DNA of 64,000 bases from Bacilli bacterium. Its GTDB lineage: Bacteria > Bacillota_I > Bacilli_A > RF39 > UBA660. Every line of letters begins with the position of its first letter. Positions within the stretch are counted from its first letter, which is position 1. The translations under genes were made by a program, and so were the position numbers. Below, in pieces: positions 8,993 through 18,292 of this stretch. The stretch lies in contig CAAGEE010000002.1 in assembly GCA_900768815.1 (NCBI GenBank), positions 248,001-312,000 of the forward strand, in the 5' to 3' direction. The notes beneath the pieces were generated by a model. It was given only the letters and a program-made list of their open reading frames with translations. It did not search any database and was not told the origin of the DNA.

Positions 8993-9025
8993 TAAAAAAG
9001 AAAACTCTATCATTTGATAGAGTTA
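8993..9025 (-). terminator. Terminator of ppdK
   Basis: Perfect 9-bp stem AACTCTATC/GATAGAGTT with a 4-base loop, followed on the minus strand by TTCTTTTTTAT. Confidence 0.85.
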
Positions 9026-9046
9026 TTCTGTATTTTTATTAAACTA

Positions 9047-11668
9047 TTATTTATTATTGATTGCAGCTTGAGCAGCAGCTAATCTTGCTACTGGTACACG
9101 GAATGGTGAACAAGATACATAATCAAGTCCTACTCTATGACAGAAATCAATACTCTTTGGATCTCCACCATGTTCACCACAGATTCCTAAGTGAATATTT
9201 GGTCTAGTTTTACGACCTAGTTCAGCAGCCATAGCAACTAATTTACCAACACCAGTTTGATCGATTGTTGCGAATGGATCTTGTTCAAGAATTTTCTTCT
9301 TGTAATAATCTCCTAAGAATTTAGTAGCATCATCTCTTGAGAAACCAAATGTCATTTGAGTTAAGTCATTTGTACCAAAACTGAAGAATTCAGCTTCTTC
9401 TGCTATTTCATCAGCAGTTAGAGCAGCTCTTGGAATTTCAATCATAGTACCAACCTCATATTTTAAGTCAGCACCTTTTTCCTTAATAATTTCATTTGCT
9501 GTTTCTACAACAATATTTTTAACATATTTTAATTCTTTTACAGTTCCAACTAGTGGAATCATGATTTCAGGAATAACTGTCTTTCCTTCATTCTGAACAT
9601 TAATTGCTGCTTCAATTACAGCTCTTGTTTGCATCTTAGCAATTTCTGGATAAGTAATTGCTAGACGACAACCACGATGTCCCATCATTGGATTGAATTC
9701 TTTTAATGATTCAACTCTATTCTTTAAGGCTTCAAAAGTCATACCTAGACTTTCTGCTAAAGGTTTAATTTCTTCATCTGTATGTGGTAAGAATTCATGT
9801 AGAGGTGGGTCTAAGAAACGAATTGTTACTGTATAACCATCCATAGCTCTAAATAAGCCTTCAAAGTCATCTCTTTGATATGGAAGAATTTTTTCTAAAG
9901 CTTCTTCACGTGCTTCTAGAGTTGTTGCAGTAATCATACGGCGGAAGTTAAAGATTCTTTCTTCTTCAAAAAACATATGCTCAGTACGGCATAAACCAAT
10001 TCCTTCAGCACCGAACTTTCTGGCTTGAAGAGCATCTCTTGGTGTGTCAGCATTTGTTCTAATTTTTAATTTACGAGTAGCATCGGCCCATTCCATGATT
10101 GTTTCAAAGTTACCTGAAATTTCTGGTTCTACTGTTTTTATTTGTTCTCCATAAACGTTACCAGTTGATCCATCAAGGCTGATAAAATCTCCTTCGTGGA
10201 ATGTTGTACCATCTTTTAATTTTAAAGTTTTATTTTCTTCATCAACGATGATATCACCACAGCCTGATACGCAGCAAGTTCCCATACCACGAGCAACAAC
10301 AGCAGCGTGTGAAGTCATACCTCCACGAACAGTTAAGATACCATGAGCTAGGTTCATACCTTCAATATCTTCTGGTGATGTTTCAAGTCTTGCTAAGATA
10401 AGATCTTTTTCACCGGCTTCATGCATTTTAATTACATCTTCAGCAGTAAAGCATAATTTACCAGTCGCAGCACCAGGAGATGCAGCAAGTCCAGTAGCAA
10501 TTACTTTAGCAGCTTTTAGACTAGCATCATCGAAGTTAGGATGTAGTAATTGATCTAATTGTTTTGGTTCAATCTTTAACAATGCTTCTTCTTTAGAAAT
10601 CATGCCTTCATTTACTAAGTCAACAGCAATTTTTAAAGCAGCCTTTGCTGTTCTTTTACCATTTCTAGTTTGTAACATGAATAGTTTACCATCTTCAATA
10701 GTAAATTCCATATCTTGCATGTCACGATAATGGTCTTCTAGAATCTTACAAATTTTTTTAAATTCTTCATAACATTCTGGCATTACTTCTTTTAACGTTT
10801 CAATACTGTTTGGTGTACGAATTCCTGCTACAACGTCTTCACCTTGAGCATTCATTAAGTATTCACCATATAATTTATTTTCTCCAGTTGCTGGGTTTCT
10901 TGTGAAGGCAACACCTGTTCCTGATGTTTCACCTTTATTACCATAAACCATTTCTTGAACGTTTACAGCAGTTCCCCATTCACTAGGAATGTCATTTAAA
11001 CGACGATATGTAATTGCTCTATCATTGTTCCAACTTCTAAATACAGCTTTTACAGCTTCTATTAGTTGTTCTTTTGGATCTTGTGGGAAATCAGCATTAG
11101 CATGTTTCCTATATTCTCCTTTATAGATTTCAATTACTTCTTTTAAATCATCAGCAGTTAATTCTGTATCGAATTCAACATTCTTTTCTTCTTTAATTTT
11201 ATCGAAAAGTCTTTCAAATGATGATTTTGGGAAGCCCATAACAACATCAGCAAACATTTGAATAAAACGACGATAAGAATCGTAAACGAATCTTGGGTTA
11301 TTTGTTACTTCACTAAATCCTTCAGCAACAGCATCATTTAATCCTAGATTTAAAACTGTATCCATCATACCAGGCATACTTGCTCTAGCACCAGATCTTA
11401 CTGATACTAATAATGGATTCTTAGTGTCACCCATTGTCTTACCTGTGATTTTTTCTAATTCTTTTATTTTAGATTCAATTTCTTCTATGATTGAGGAATT
11501 TAGTTTTTCACCATCTTCGTAGTATTTTGTACAAGCTTCTGTAGTTACTGTAAAACCTCTTGGTACTGGTAAGCCTATATTAGTCATTTCTGCTAAGTTG
11601 GCACCTTTACCACCTAAGAGATTACGCATATCTTTACTTCCTTCAGTAAACATATATACATATTTCAT
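9047..11668 (-). CDS. ppdK: Pyruvate, phosphate dikinase
   Basis: An 873-residue enzyme interconverting pyruvate, ATP and phosphate with phosphoenolpyruvate, AMP and pyrophosphate. The N-terminal ATP-grasp part begins with LLGGKGANLAEM and includes QTRNGKRT; the central swivelling domain carries the phosphorylated His in GGMTSHAAVVARGMG (about residues 445-459); the C-terminal TIM barrel shows IGLCRTEHMFF and the catalytic Cys in GICGEHGGDP. Full length for the family (about 870-880). In such organisms it often runs towards ATP at the end of glycolysis using pyrophosphate. Start ATG 11668 follows AGGAGGG. It is transcribed alone, with its own promoter and terminator. Confidence 0.97.
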   Translation of the reverse strand: MKYVYMFTEGSKDMRNLLGGKGANLAEMTNIGLPVPRGFTVTTEACTKYYEDGEKLNSSIIEEIESKIKELEKITGKTMGDTKNPLLVSVRSGARASMPGMMDTVLNLGLNDAVAEGFSEVTNNPRFVYDSYRRFIQMFADVVMGFPKSSFERLFDKIKEEKNVEFDTELTADDLKEVIEIYKGEYRKHANADFPQDPKEQLIEAVKAVFRSWNNDRAITYRRLNDIPSEWGTAVNVQEMVYGNKGETSGTGVAFTRNPATGENKLYGEYLMNAQGEDVVAGIRTPNSIETLKEVMPECYEEFKKICKILEDHYRDMQDMEFTIEDGKLFMLQTRNGKRTAKAALKIAVDLVNEGMISKEEALLKIEPKQLDQLLHPNFDDASLKAAKVIATGLAASPGAATGKLCFTAEDVIKMHEAGEKDLILARLETSPEDIEGMNLAHGILTVRGGMTSHAAVVARGMGTCCVSGCGDIIVDEENKTLKLKDGTTFHEGDFISLDGSTGNVYGEQIKTVEPEISGNFETIMEWADATRKLKIRTNADTPRDALQARKFGAEGIGLCRTEHMFFEEERIFNFRRMITATTLEAREEALEKILPYQRDDFEGLFRAMDGYTVTIRFLDPPLHEFLPHTDEEIKPLAESLGMTFEALKNRVESLKEFNPMMGHRGCRLAITYPEIAKMQTRAVIEAAINVQNEGKTVIPEIMIPLVGTVKELKYVKNIVVETANEIIKEKGADLKYEVGTMIEIPRAALTADEIAEEAEFFSFGTNDLTQMTFGFSRDDATKFLGDYYKKKILEQDPFATIDQTGVGKLVAMAAELGRKTRPNIHLGICGEHGGDPKSIDFCHRVGLDYVSCSPFRVPVARLAAAQAAINNK

Positions 11669-11702
11669 ATCTTTATTCCCTCCTATGTCATTAGACTCTT
11701 TT

Positions 11703-11731
11703 AGTATAGCAATTTATTGATTTTCAAACAA
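11703..11731 (-). promoter_or_regulatory. Promoter of ppdK
   Basis: Minus strand: extended -10 TGCTATACT (hexamer 11708-11703), 17-bp spacer, weak -35 TTGTTT. About 35 bp before the ATG. Confidence 0.55.
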
Positions 11732-11763
11732 GTTTTTTTACATTTTTTTAACAGTTTTTTACA

Positions 11764-11793
11764 TGAAAAAAAGACTTATTTTAGTAAGTCTTT
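11764..11793 (-). terminator. Terminator of cvpA-trxA
   Basis: Stem AAAGACTTA/TAAGTCTTT followed on the minus strand by TTTTTTT. The last codons and stop of trxA (11778-11776) form part of the stem. Confidence 0.88.
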
Positions 11794-12075
11794 AATAGCA
11801 TCTTTTTCAATGTAACCAATTGATGTTTTTCCTTCTTCTCCTTTTTTAAATACCTTTAGAGTTGGAATGGACATAATACCATATTTAGTAGCAATATTTG
11901 GGTATTTATCAACATCTACTTTAACAACTGTAAGATTAGTATTTTCCTCGGCTATTTCATCAATTAAGGGACTAATCATACGACAAGGCCCACACCAAGT
12001 AGCATAAAAATCTACTAATACTAATTCGTTGTTTATTAGTCTAAAAAAGTCTTGTTCATTTTCTAAAAATATCAT
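11776..12075 (-). CDS. trxA: Thioredoxin
   Basis: A 99-residue thioredoxin, the small cytoplasmic disulfide reductant. The redox site is ATWCGPC (Cys28 and Cys31), the cis-Pro loop is MSIPTLKVFKKG, and the buried Asp lies in VDFYATW. Complete single domain, no extension. It lies 12 bp downstream of cvpA and shares its transcript. In Bacillus-type genomes cvpA and trxA flank polX and mutS2; here those genes are absent between them. Confidence 0.95.
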   Translation of the reverse strand: MIFLENEQDFFRLINNELVLVDFYATWCGPCRMISPLIDEIAEENTNLTVVKVDVDKYPNIATKYGIMSIPTLKVFKKGEEGKTSIGYIEKDAIKDLLK

Positions 12076-12087
12076 ATTAATTCCTTT

Positions 12088-12804
12088 CTATTTATATTTA
12101 GCAATTATTTTATCTACTCCAATTACACCATCCAGTTTGTCTAAAATTACTAATTGTTCTACTGTATGTGCTGTTGTTATATCATACTTAATCATAGTAT
12201 CTATTATTTCTAAGTTGGCCTCATTAGTACTTATTTTCTTATTTACTACTTTATCTGATACTTCATAAATATCTTTTATTGAGTTTGTAACATTACTTGT
12301 TGTGCTAGATAAAATTGGCGTTTTATAGACAACTGTGTTAACTAGTGAACTATCAGTAAACATCTTGAAGTTTTGAAATGGTAAGACTAAGAATAGTAAT
12401 ATTAGAAAGACAAATAAATATCCTTCTAAAATACCAACTATAAAGCCACCTATTGCAGATGGTAACTTTAAGATTATTGTGGCATTTACTAATTTTTGAA
12501 TTAGTCCAGATACACTAGTTAGTATACCATATATTGATAGTAATAATACTAAAATTATAATAAATGCTAACAGTTGATATATTAATATATTTATAGAAAC
12601 TAGGCCTTCTAATTCTCCTGTAAATTTAAAGAATGGAAGATACTTACATAAAAAGTTACCGAATGGATTTTTTAAGTAAAAGGCTATTAAGAAAACAGCA
12701 ATAATTCCTACAAGTGAAATGGCACTTTTAATTAAACCTTGTTTAGCACCGGCTATTGCAAATATAGCAATAAATAATATTATACCTATGTCAAATACAT
12801 TCAT
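12088..12804 (-). CDS. cvpA: CvpA family membrane protein
   Basis: A 238-residue integral membrane protein with the CvpA pattern: a first helix with DIGIILFIAIFAIAGAKQGLIKS, then three more hydrophobic segments up to about residue 150, and a soluble tail. CvpA was named for colicin V production; its wider role in cell envelope homeostasis is poorly defined. Divergent from rnhC, which is also its neighbour in Bacillus and Streptococcus, supporting the assignment. Confidence 0.82.
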   Translation of the reverse strand: MNVFDIGIILFIAIFAIAGAKQGLIKSAISLVGIIAVFLIAFYLKNPFGNFLCKYLPFFKFTGELEGLVSINILIYQLLAFIIILVLLLSIYGILTSVSGLIQKLVNATIILKLPSAIGGFIVGILEGYLFVFLILLFLVLPFQNFKMFTDSSLVNTVVYKTPILSSTTSNVTNSIKDIYEVSDKVVNKKISTNEANLEIIDTMIKYDITTAHTVEQLVILDKLDGVIGVDKIIAKYK

Positions 12805-12853
12805 TTAAATCACTCTCCTATTTTTAATTATAAACTATTTTTATTAATTATGC

Positions 12854-12870
12854 TATAATAATTTTAGAGG
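12854..12870 (+). promoter_or_regulatory. Extended -10 and ribosome binding site of rnhC
   Basis: TGCTATAAT (hexamer 12854-12859) is an extended -10 with no good -35; AGAGGTGG follows at 12866. This would give a leader of only about 13 bases, so the promoter call is tentative while the ribosome binding site is clear. Confidence 0.4.
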
Positions 12871-12878
12871 TGGACATA

Positions 12879-13790
12879 ATGAACGTAGTTATTAAAGTAA
12901 ATGACGAAATAAAGCAGAAAATGATTGAATATTATAAAGATAAAAAGAGAGATAAAGTTATCCCTTATGTTGTTTTTCAAGCTGAGGAAGAAGATACTGT
13001 TATTACAATGTATGAGTCTGGAAAAGTAATGTTTCAAGGAAAGAGTGCTGATGTTGATGCAGCAATGTGGGGGGTTGCTTTAGAAAATACTAAGGAAAAA
13101 CAGGAAGAAAATAAAAAAAATGATGAGAAATATTATAATACTAATGCTGTTGGCTCTGATGAAGTTGGTACAGGGGACTATTTTGGTCCTATCGTTGTTA
13201 CAGCAACTTATGTAAAAAAAGAAGATATTCCCTATTTAGAGAGTTTAGGAGTTGGAGATTCTAAAAAGATAGATGATTCTAAAATATTAAAGATTGCTCC
13301 AGAGATTGCAAAAAGAGTTCAATATCGTAGTGTTATCCTTAGTAATAAAGAATATAATGAAAAGTATACAAAAGAGATTAATATGAATAAGATTAAGGCT
13401 ATTATGCATAACAAGGTTTTGTATCAGTTAATACAAGAAGAACAGCCTGAAGTTGACTATATTATTGTAGATGAATTTGCTAGAGAAGCAAGATATTATG
13501 AATATTTACGTGATGTTAAAGAGGTTCAACGTGGTATTACTTTTATTACAAAGGCAGAAGATAAGAATTTGGCAGTTGCTGCTGGGTCAATTATTAGTAG
13601 ATATATTTTCTTGAAAGAGTTTGATAAGTTATGTGATAGTATCCATATTCCTCTACCTAAAGGAGCTGGAAAAGATGTTGATACTATTGGAGAAGAAGTC
13701 GTTGAAAAATATGGTAAGGATAAGTTAAAAGAGATTGCTAAACTTAATTTTAAAAATACAGATAGAATTTTACATACAATGGTTATGTAG
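12879..13790 (+). CDS. rnhC: Ribonuclease HIII
   Basis: A 303-residue RNase HIII, which cuts the RNA strand of RNA-DNA hybrids. The N-terminal TBP-like substrate-binding domain (about 1-85) shows VMFQGKSADVDAAMW; the catalytic domain opens with GSDEVGTGDYFGPIVV (first acidic pair), later VDEFAREARYY and the AAGSIISRYIF segment. The start is ATG 12879; an in-frame GTG at 12870 is part of the ribosome binding site. It is followed 11 bp later by a methyltransferase gene. HIII and not HII, because of the N-terminal domain. Confidence 0.95.
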   Translation: MNVVIKVNDEIKQKMIEYYKDKKRDKVIPYVVFQAEEEDTVITMYESGKVMFQGKSADVDAAMWGVALENTKEKQEENKKNDEKYYNTNAVGSDEVGTGDYFGPIVVTATYVKKEDIPYLESLGVGDSKKIDDSKILKIAPEIAKRVQYRSVILSNKEYNEKYTKEINMNKIKAIMHNKVLYQLIQEEQPEVDYIIVDEFAREARYYEYLRDVKEVQRGITFITKAEDKNLAVAAGSIISRYIFLKEFDKLCDSIHIPLPKGAGKDVDTIGEEVVEKYGKDKLKEIAKLNFKNTDRILHTMVM

Positions 13791-13801
13791 GTGAAGATAG
13801 T

Positions 13802-14413
13802 ATGAGTAATTTTAATCTATATTGGGATGATATTCATAAGAAGTATAATTCAACTTATGATGATTGGTTAAATAAATATACTAAACTATTTAGAAAAGAC
13901 TTTAAATTTGTGGAGCTAGGGTGTGGAAGGGCTTACTGTAGTAATTATTTAATTTCAGAGGGGTTTAGTGATGTTATCGCAACAGACTTTTCATCTGAAG
14001 TATTAAAGATGGTTCAGAAAGAAAATAAAGATTTACAGACAATGTTATTTGATATGACTGGAGGATTACCTTTTGGTGATAATTCTGTCGATGTTGTTAT
14101 TGCAGATTTATGTTTACATTATTTTGATAGTGAAATGACTAAATATATTATTAAGGAAATTTCACGAGTACTAAAAAAAGATGGCTATCTTTTAGTTAGA
14201 GTTAATTCAACAAAAGAAGTACAGAAAAAAAATAATTTGGAAAAGATCGAGCATAATTTTTACTTTGAAGGAAATATTTATAAAAGATATTTTGATGGGG
14301 AAGATTGCTATTATTACTTTAAAGATTTTAACGTTTACTATTTACAAGAGTCAGCAATGGATAGATATGATAATCCTAAAGTACTATGGGAATTATGTCT
14401 TAGAAAAAATTAG
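13802..14413 (+). CDS. Class I SAM-dependent methyltransferase
   Basis: A 203-residue Rossmann-type methyltransferase. SAM-binding motif I is VELGCGRAYCS (about residues 38-48), the acidic end of strand 2 is IATDFS, motif II is NSVDVVIADLCLHYF. The family resembles methyltransferase type 11/25 proteins; the substrate is unknown. Start ATG 13802 is preceded by AGGTGA, and the gene shares a transcript with rnhC. Confidence 0.85.
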   Translation: MSNFNLYWDDIHKKYNSTYDDWLNKYTKLFRKDFKFVELGCGRAYCSNYLISEGFSDVIATDFSSEVLKMVQKENKDLQTMLFDMTGGLPFGDNSVDVVIADLCLHYFDSEMTKYIIKEISRVLKKDGYLLVRVNSTKEVQKKNNLEKIEHNFYFEGNIYKRYFDGEDCYYYFKDFNVYYLQESAMDRYDNPKVLWELCLRKN

Positions 14414-14420
14414 GTAAAAT

Positions 14421-14457
14421 AAAAGACTTCACTATAATTACGGTGAAGCCTTTTTTA
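14421..14457. terminator. Bidirectional terminator between methyltransferase and hybrid kinase A
   Basis: Stem AAGACTTCAC/GTGAAGCCTT (one mismatch) with A-run before and T-run after, so it can serve both convergent genes. Confidence 0.85.
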
Positions 14458-16311
14458 TTGTAACTCTTTTCCAAAATATTTTTTTATTAGACTATTTAGT
14501 TCATTAGATTTTATTGGTTTTGGTAAGTACTCATCAAATCCTTCATTTAAGTATAACTCACGCATACCAGAAATGGCATTTGCTGTTAGTGCAATAACCG
14601 GTGGAATTGTATAACCATCTAGTTTTCTTATTTTATGAAGAGTATCAATACCATTTAGGCCTTCCATCATGTGATCCATGAAAATTATATCATATTTGTT
14701 ATCAGACTTTATATCATAGATACATGCTCTTCCAGAATTTACTTTTTTAATATTAAACTTATAAGGTTCTAGCATTCTTTCAGTTACTTTTATACTTAGT
14801 TCATCATCATCAACAATTAAAACTGTATACTTTGAACAATCTATGTAGTCTATTTTGGCATTGTTTTGAAGAGATGACTTTATATCTCCAATAGGCATAC
14901 TATTAACTATTTTTTGATTTAAATCAACTTGAAAGGAACTACCAACTCCATAATCACTTTTAAATGATAAGTTTCCACCCATTAAGTCAATGTATTTTTT
15001 TATAGAAATCAAGTTGAAACCATCTTCATTTACACTACTAGAATCTATCGTATTACTACTATTTAACATAGCAGTTAATTTATCACTATCTTCTTTCTTC
15101 ATTCCACAACCAGTATCATTTACTTTCATTATTAAATGACACATTTCTAAATCTTCTTTTTCAATTCCTATAGATAATTTTATTTTTCCTACCTCGGTGT
15201 GATCTATGGCATTTGTTAAAAGATTTAGTAATATTTGATATATTTTATTATAATCACCATAGAACTTAGTTGGTACTTGTTCATCTACTTCTAATAAGAA
15301 CTCTATTGGTTTTTCGCCAATTTTCGTAGTTACAATATCATTTAAATCTTTAACAATATTAACTATTGAATATTCTTTTTGTTCTAATGCATCATTATTT
15401 GACTCTATTGCTGATATATCAAGGACATTGTCAATTATATTTAGTAAGTTGCCTCCGGCTATTGATATTTCTTTAATATAGTTTTTAGTTTGTTCTTTAC
15501 TATATGGTTCTTCTTTTAATATTAGTTTACTACAGTTAATGATTGTGTTCATAGGATGAACTATTTCACTAGACATATTAGATAAAAAGTCTGACTTAGC
15601 TTTGTTGGCTTTATCTATTTCAATTTTAACAGCTTCTAGCTCTTCAACGTTTTTAATATCGGGATTTTCAATATTAAAATATAAATAGTACATTTGAATA
15701 GCAGCTCCTATGGCTTCGATTGCAATATCTTGATATAAAGCTTGTAAAATCATATCAATAGCTAATATTATTACTTGAATATATATAGTTTTCTTTTTAC
15801 GTGCATTTATTTTTTTTCCATGAATAATAGTGTAGCCAATTATACATAGAGTTATAATACTACAATAAGTTATTAAGAAATATGCAGCAGGTCCTGGTAG
15901 AAATGATATTTTATCAAGAGAAGAAAAGGGAAGGAAGAAATATATTATTAATACTAAAACGGTTAGAACATTTACAACTTTTATTCTTATATCAGAAAAT
16001 AAATATTTAGTTACAGAGGTAGTTTGAATATCTCTTAAAAACGCAAGACTATAGGAATATAATAAGTAAAACCAAGCAACTGATGTAAGCCAGTGTGTTC
16101 TAACGGCTATTTCTTTTATTTGACTATTATCAACATAGTAGATTATACAACACATAGCAATCTCAGTAACTATTAATAGAAGCATAGTAATAAGCATGTA
16201 TTTGTATAGTTTTGTTTCAATTGTTTTTTCGTTATTCTGTGAAAAGTATACTATGCATAGTATTATCATGAAAAATAAGCTACCTATTGTTAATATTAAA
16301 CCAGCTATCAT
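14455..16311 (-). CDS. Hybrid histidine kinase lacking the phosphoacceptor His (kinase A)
   Basis: A 618-residue hybrid sensor kinase. About seven membrane helices fill residues 1-212, then the shared IENPD linker and a coiled coil. In the dimerisation domain the usual SHEIRTP reads SSEIVHP: Ser248 stands where the phosphorylated His should be (codon AGT, read directly); a His sits four residues on, at 252. The ATP-binding domain keeps the N-box Asn367 (LLTNAIDHT) and the G1 box DTGCG (399-403), but the G2 box is eroded (EDGFNL). A receiver domain (about 495-615) is complete: DDD, phospho-acceptor Asp546, LTANA, PKP. It overlaps the upstream kinase B by 4 bp (ATGA). I infer that it cannot autophosphorylate at the normal site and may act on kinase B. 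Confidence 0.9.
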   Translation of the reverse strand: MIAGLILTIGSLFFMIILCIVYFSQNNEKTIETKLYKYMLITMLLLIVTEIAMCCIIYYVDNSQIKEIAVRTHWLTSVAWFYLLYSYSLAFLRDIQTTSVTKYLFSDIRIKVVNVLTVLVLIIYFFLPFSSLDKISFLPGPAAYFLITYCSIITLCIIGYTIIHGKKINARKKKTIYIQVIILAIDMILQALYQDIAIEAIGAAIQMYYLYFNIENPDIKNVEELEAVKIEIDKANKAKSDFLSNMSSEIVHPMNTIINCSKLILKEEPYSKEQTKNYIKEISIAGGNLLNIIDNVLDISAIESNNDALEQKEYSIVNIVKDLNDIVTTKIGEKPIEFLLEVDEQVPTKFYGDYNKIYQILLNLLTNAIDHTEVGKIKLSIGIEKEDLEMCHLIMKVNDTGCGMKKEDSDKLTAMLNSSNTIDSSSVNEDGFNLISIKKYIDLMGGNLSFKSDYGVGSSFQVDLNQKIVNSMPIGDIKSSLQNNAKIDYIDCSKYTVLIVDDDELSIKVTERMLEPYKFNIKKVNSGRACIYDIKSDNKYDIIFMDHMMEGLNGIDTLHKIRKLDGYTIPPVIALTANAISGMRELYLNEGFDEYLPKPIKSNELNSLIKKYFGKELQ

Positions 16312-18134
16312 ATACTCACATCCTTTTCACTATTAAGATATTGATCAATTACTCTGTTAATCTCATCTCTACTTATAGGTTTATAAATTATATCTTTTAC
16401 ATATTCTTTTGACTTCCCTACTTTTTCATCATTCATTTCAATGATATTAAAAGGGGTAGCCTTTTCTTTTAAACGTAGTTCTAAATTCTCATTTAAAAAT
16501 GAAGTATCTATAAGTATTAGGTCTAATTTTTCAAATCTTATTTTGTTATTACAATCTTCTTTTGTATATGAATTTAAAATATTGTAATTTTCATTTTCAA
16601 AGTATTTACTGATAATTATATGATTTACTCTATTTTCATCTGCTATTAAGATATTCTTCTTTACTTTTTTTTGAATTTGTTCTTTTTGTGGTAGAGAATC
16701 ATTTACAAGACTTTGAATTAAGTTAATTGTACAATCACAGGTGATGTTGTTATTATTTCTAAAGTCTACATCTCCTCTTAATAGTTCTATATATTTTTTA
16801 GCAATAATTAGTTTCAAATCAGTATTATTGATAAGTGTATTATTTTCTTCACTTAACTTTACGAAATCATTGAATTCTATATTAAATTTTTCACGACTAA
16901 TATTAGCGTTACTACTTGTTATGGTAAAGATTAGTTGGCAAATGTTTCTTTCAGTTTCTTTAGCATTTACCGATAGAGTTATTTTTCCAGATGAAGTTGA
17001 GTTTATGAAAAAGTCAATTATGAAGTTTAATATCTTCTGGATCTTTTCTACATCGCCAATTAGCTCTTGAGGTAAATTGTTGCTAGTAATTGTAGAAAAT
17101 TCAATGTTCTGATTTTTTTTTGAACGAATGTTTTCATCTAATTCAAATAACATACTAGCTGGATGATATTTTTCGTTTCTTACTTTTTCTCTATTAGTTT
17201 CTAGAGATGAAATATCAAGAATTGCATTAATTGATTCCATTAAAATATTACTTGCTTCATAAATATTTTGGGTATCCCTTTTAGCAACTTCTTCTGTTAA
17301 GTTTTCTTCATTTAAGAGAATTTCACTAAAACCTAGAATGGTACTCATAGGTGTTCTTATCTCATGAGACATATTAATTAAGAACTCAGTTTTAGCTTTA
17401 CTTGCTGTTAGTGCCTCTTCTTTTGATATTTGTAATTCTTGAATTAGTTTATTATCTTGACTCTCAATAGTAAAATATAGTATTGATATCATAAAAGCGA
17501 AGATGAATGATACTAAATTCAAATCATAATTTAAAATTATTTGAGGTGTTATAAGTCCAGCAAAAACTAAAATAAAGAAATAAATTGGCTTTTGTTGTTT
17601 TTTAGGAATACTATTACTTTTAAAGACAGTTACTATGAATATTATTAGGAATAAGAAAAATCCTTCAGCATAAACAATCGTAGTAGCTGGACCACCAAAG
17701 TTATAAAAACCAGATTTAGAGCTTGTATAGTCTAGGGGAAAAGCAAAAGATATTAATATTGTTATTATTGCTAGAACAATAAGAGTAATTAAGGTTATTG
17801 TATTATTCTTCTTTTCCTTTTTTTTGTCCTCTAGTCTACGCATAAACATAGTAGTTATATAATAAATAAATAAATTTATTAATACTAAAATTCCTATTGT
17901 ATAAATACGACAAGTAACTGCTGTTAAAGTGGGATTTGTATCTAAAACCGATAAACCATATACATAAGCACCTTCACTAAAAGTTAAAGCAATACCAGCA
18001 GCTAATAATACGGAGAATACTTTAGTTTGTAAATCCCCTACTTTCTTTTTATGTACATACATAATTAATATCAAACTTAAATAAACCAATGCACAAATTG
18101 CAAAGGCCATACTTTCATACATTCGAAAAGTCAC
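16308..18134 (-). CDS. Hybrid histidine kinase with intact His but degenerate ATP-binding domain (kinase B)
   Basis: A 608-residue paralogue of kinase A: seven or so membrane helices (1-222), then the dimerisation domain with a normal FLINMSHEIRTPMST motif (His257). The ATP-binding domain has lost every motif: the N-box Asn is Phe (FIIDFFINSTSSG), G1 DxGxG reads SSNAN, and the glycines of G2 are gone (NNTDLKL). The receiver keeps an acidic pair (ADE), the Asp in LILIDTS and the Lys in YKPIS, but the conserved Thr/Ser is Asn. The frame is open over the full length, so this is a maintained pseudokinase and not a decaying gene. Start: GTG 18134 with AAGGA about ten bases upstream; ATG 18122 is the alternative. 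First gene of a two-gene operon with kinase A. Confidence 0.9.
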   Translation of the reverse strand: MTFRMYESMAFAICALVYLSLILIMYVHKKKVGDLQTKVFSVLLAAGIALTFSEGAYVYGLSVLDTNPTLTAVTCRIYTIGILVLINLFIYYITTMFMRRLEDKKKEKKNNTITLITLIVLAIITILISFAFPLDYTSSKSGFYNFGGPATTIVYAEGFFLFLIIFIVTVFKSNSIPKKQQKPIYFFILVFAGLITPQIILNYDLNLVSFIFAFMISILYFTIESQDNKLIQELQISKEEALTASKAKTEFLINMSHEIRTPMSTILGFSEILLNEENLTEEVAKRDTQNIYEASNILMESINAILDISSLETNREKVRNEKYHPASMLFELDENIRSKKNQNIEFSTITSNNLPQELIGDVEKIQKILNFIIDFFINSTSSGKITLSVNAKETERNICQLIFTITSSNANISREKFNIEFNDFVKLSEENNTLINNTDLKLIIAKKYIELLRGDVDFRNNNNITCDCTINLIQSLVNDSLPQKEQIQKKVKKNILIADENRVNHIIISKYFENENYNILNSYTKEDCNNKIRFEKLDLILIDTSFLNENLELRLKEKATPFNIIEMNDEKVGKSKEYVKDIIYKPISRDEINRVIDQYLNSEKDVSI

Positions 18135-18261
18135 ATCAACACTTCCTTATTCTTTTACTATTATTATAATAGTACACCATCCTTTATAAAAACTCAATTG
18201 TTTTAATTGATAAATGTAAATTTATACTACATAAATTTTATTGGACATTATTTTTTACATT

Positions 18262-18290
18262 GCAAAAAACATCACTTTATTGGTGATGTT
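18262..18290 (-). terminator. Terminator of thyA-folA
   Basis: Stem AACATCAC/GTGATGTT, 6-7 base loop, followed on the minus strand by TTTTTTGC, directly after the folA stop. Confidence 0.85.
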
Positions 18291-18292
18291 TG

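Noticed and set aside
12870..12878. GTG at 12870 as the start of RNase HIII
   Set aside because: It lies inside AGAGGTGG, the ribosome binding site for ATG 12879.
14455..18134. Kinases A and B as decaying pseudogenes
   Set aside because: Both frames are open over full length, overlap by 4 bp, and keep the domains that the partner lacks; random decay would not give this pattern.
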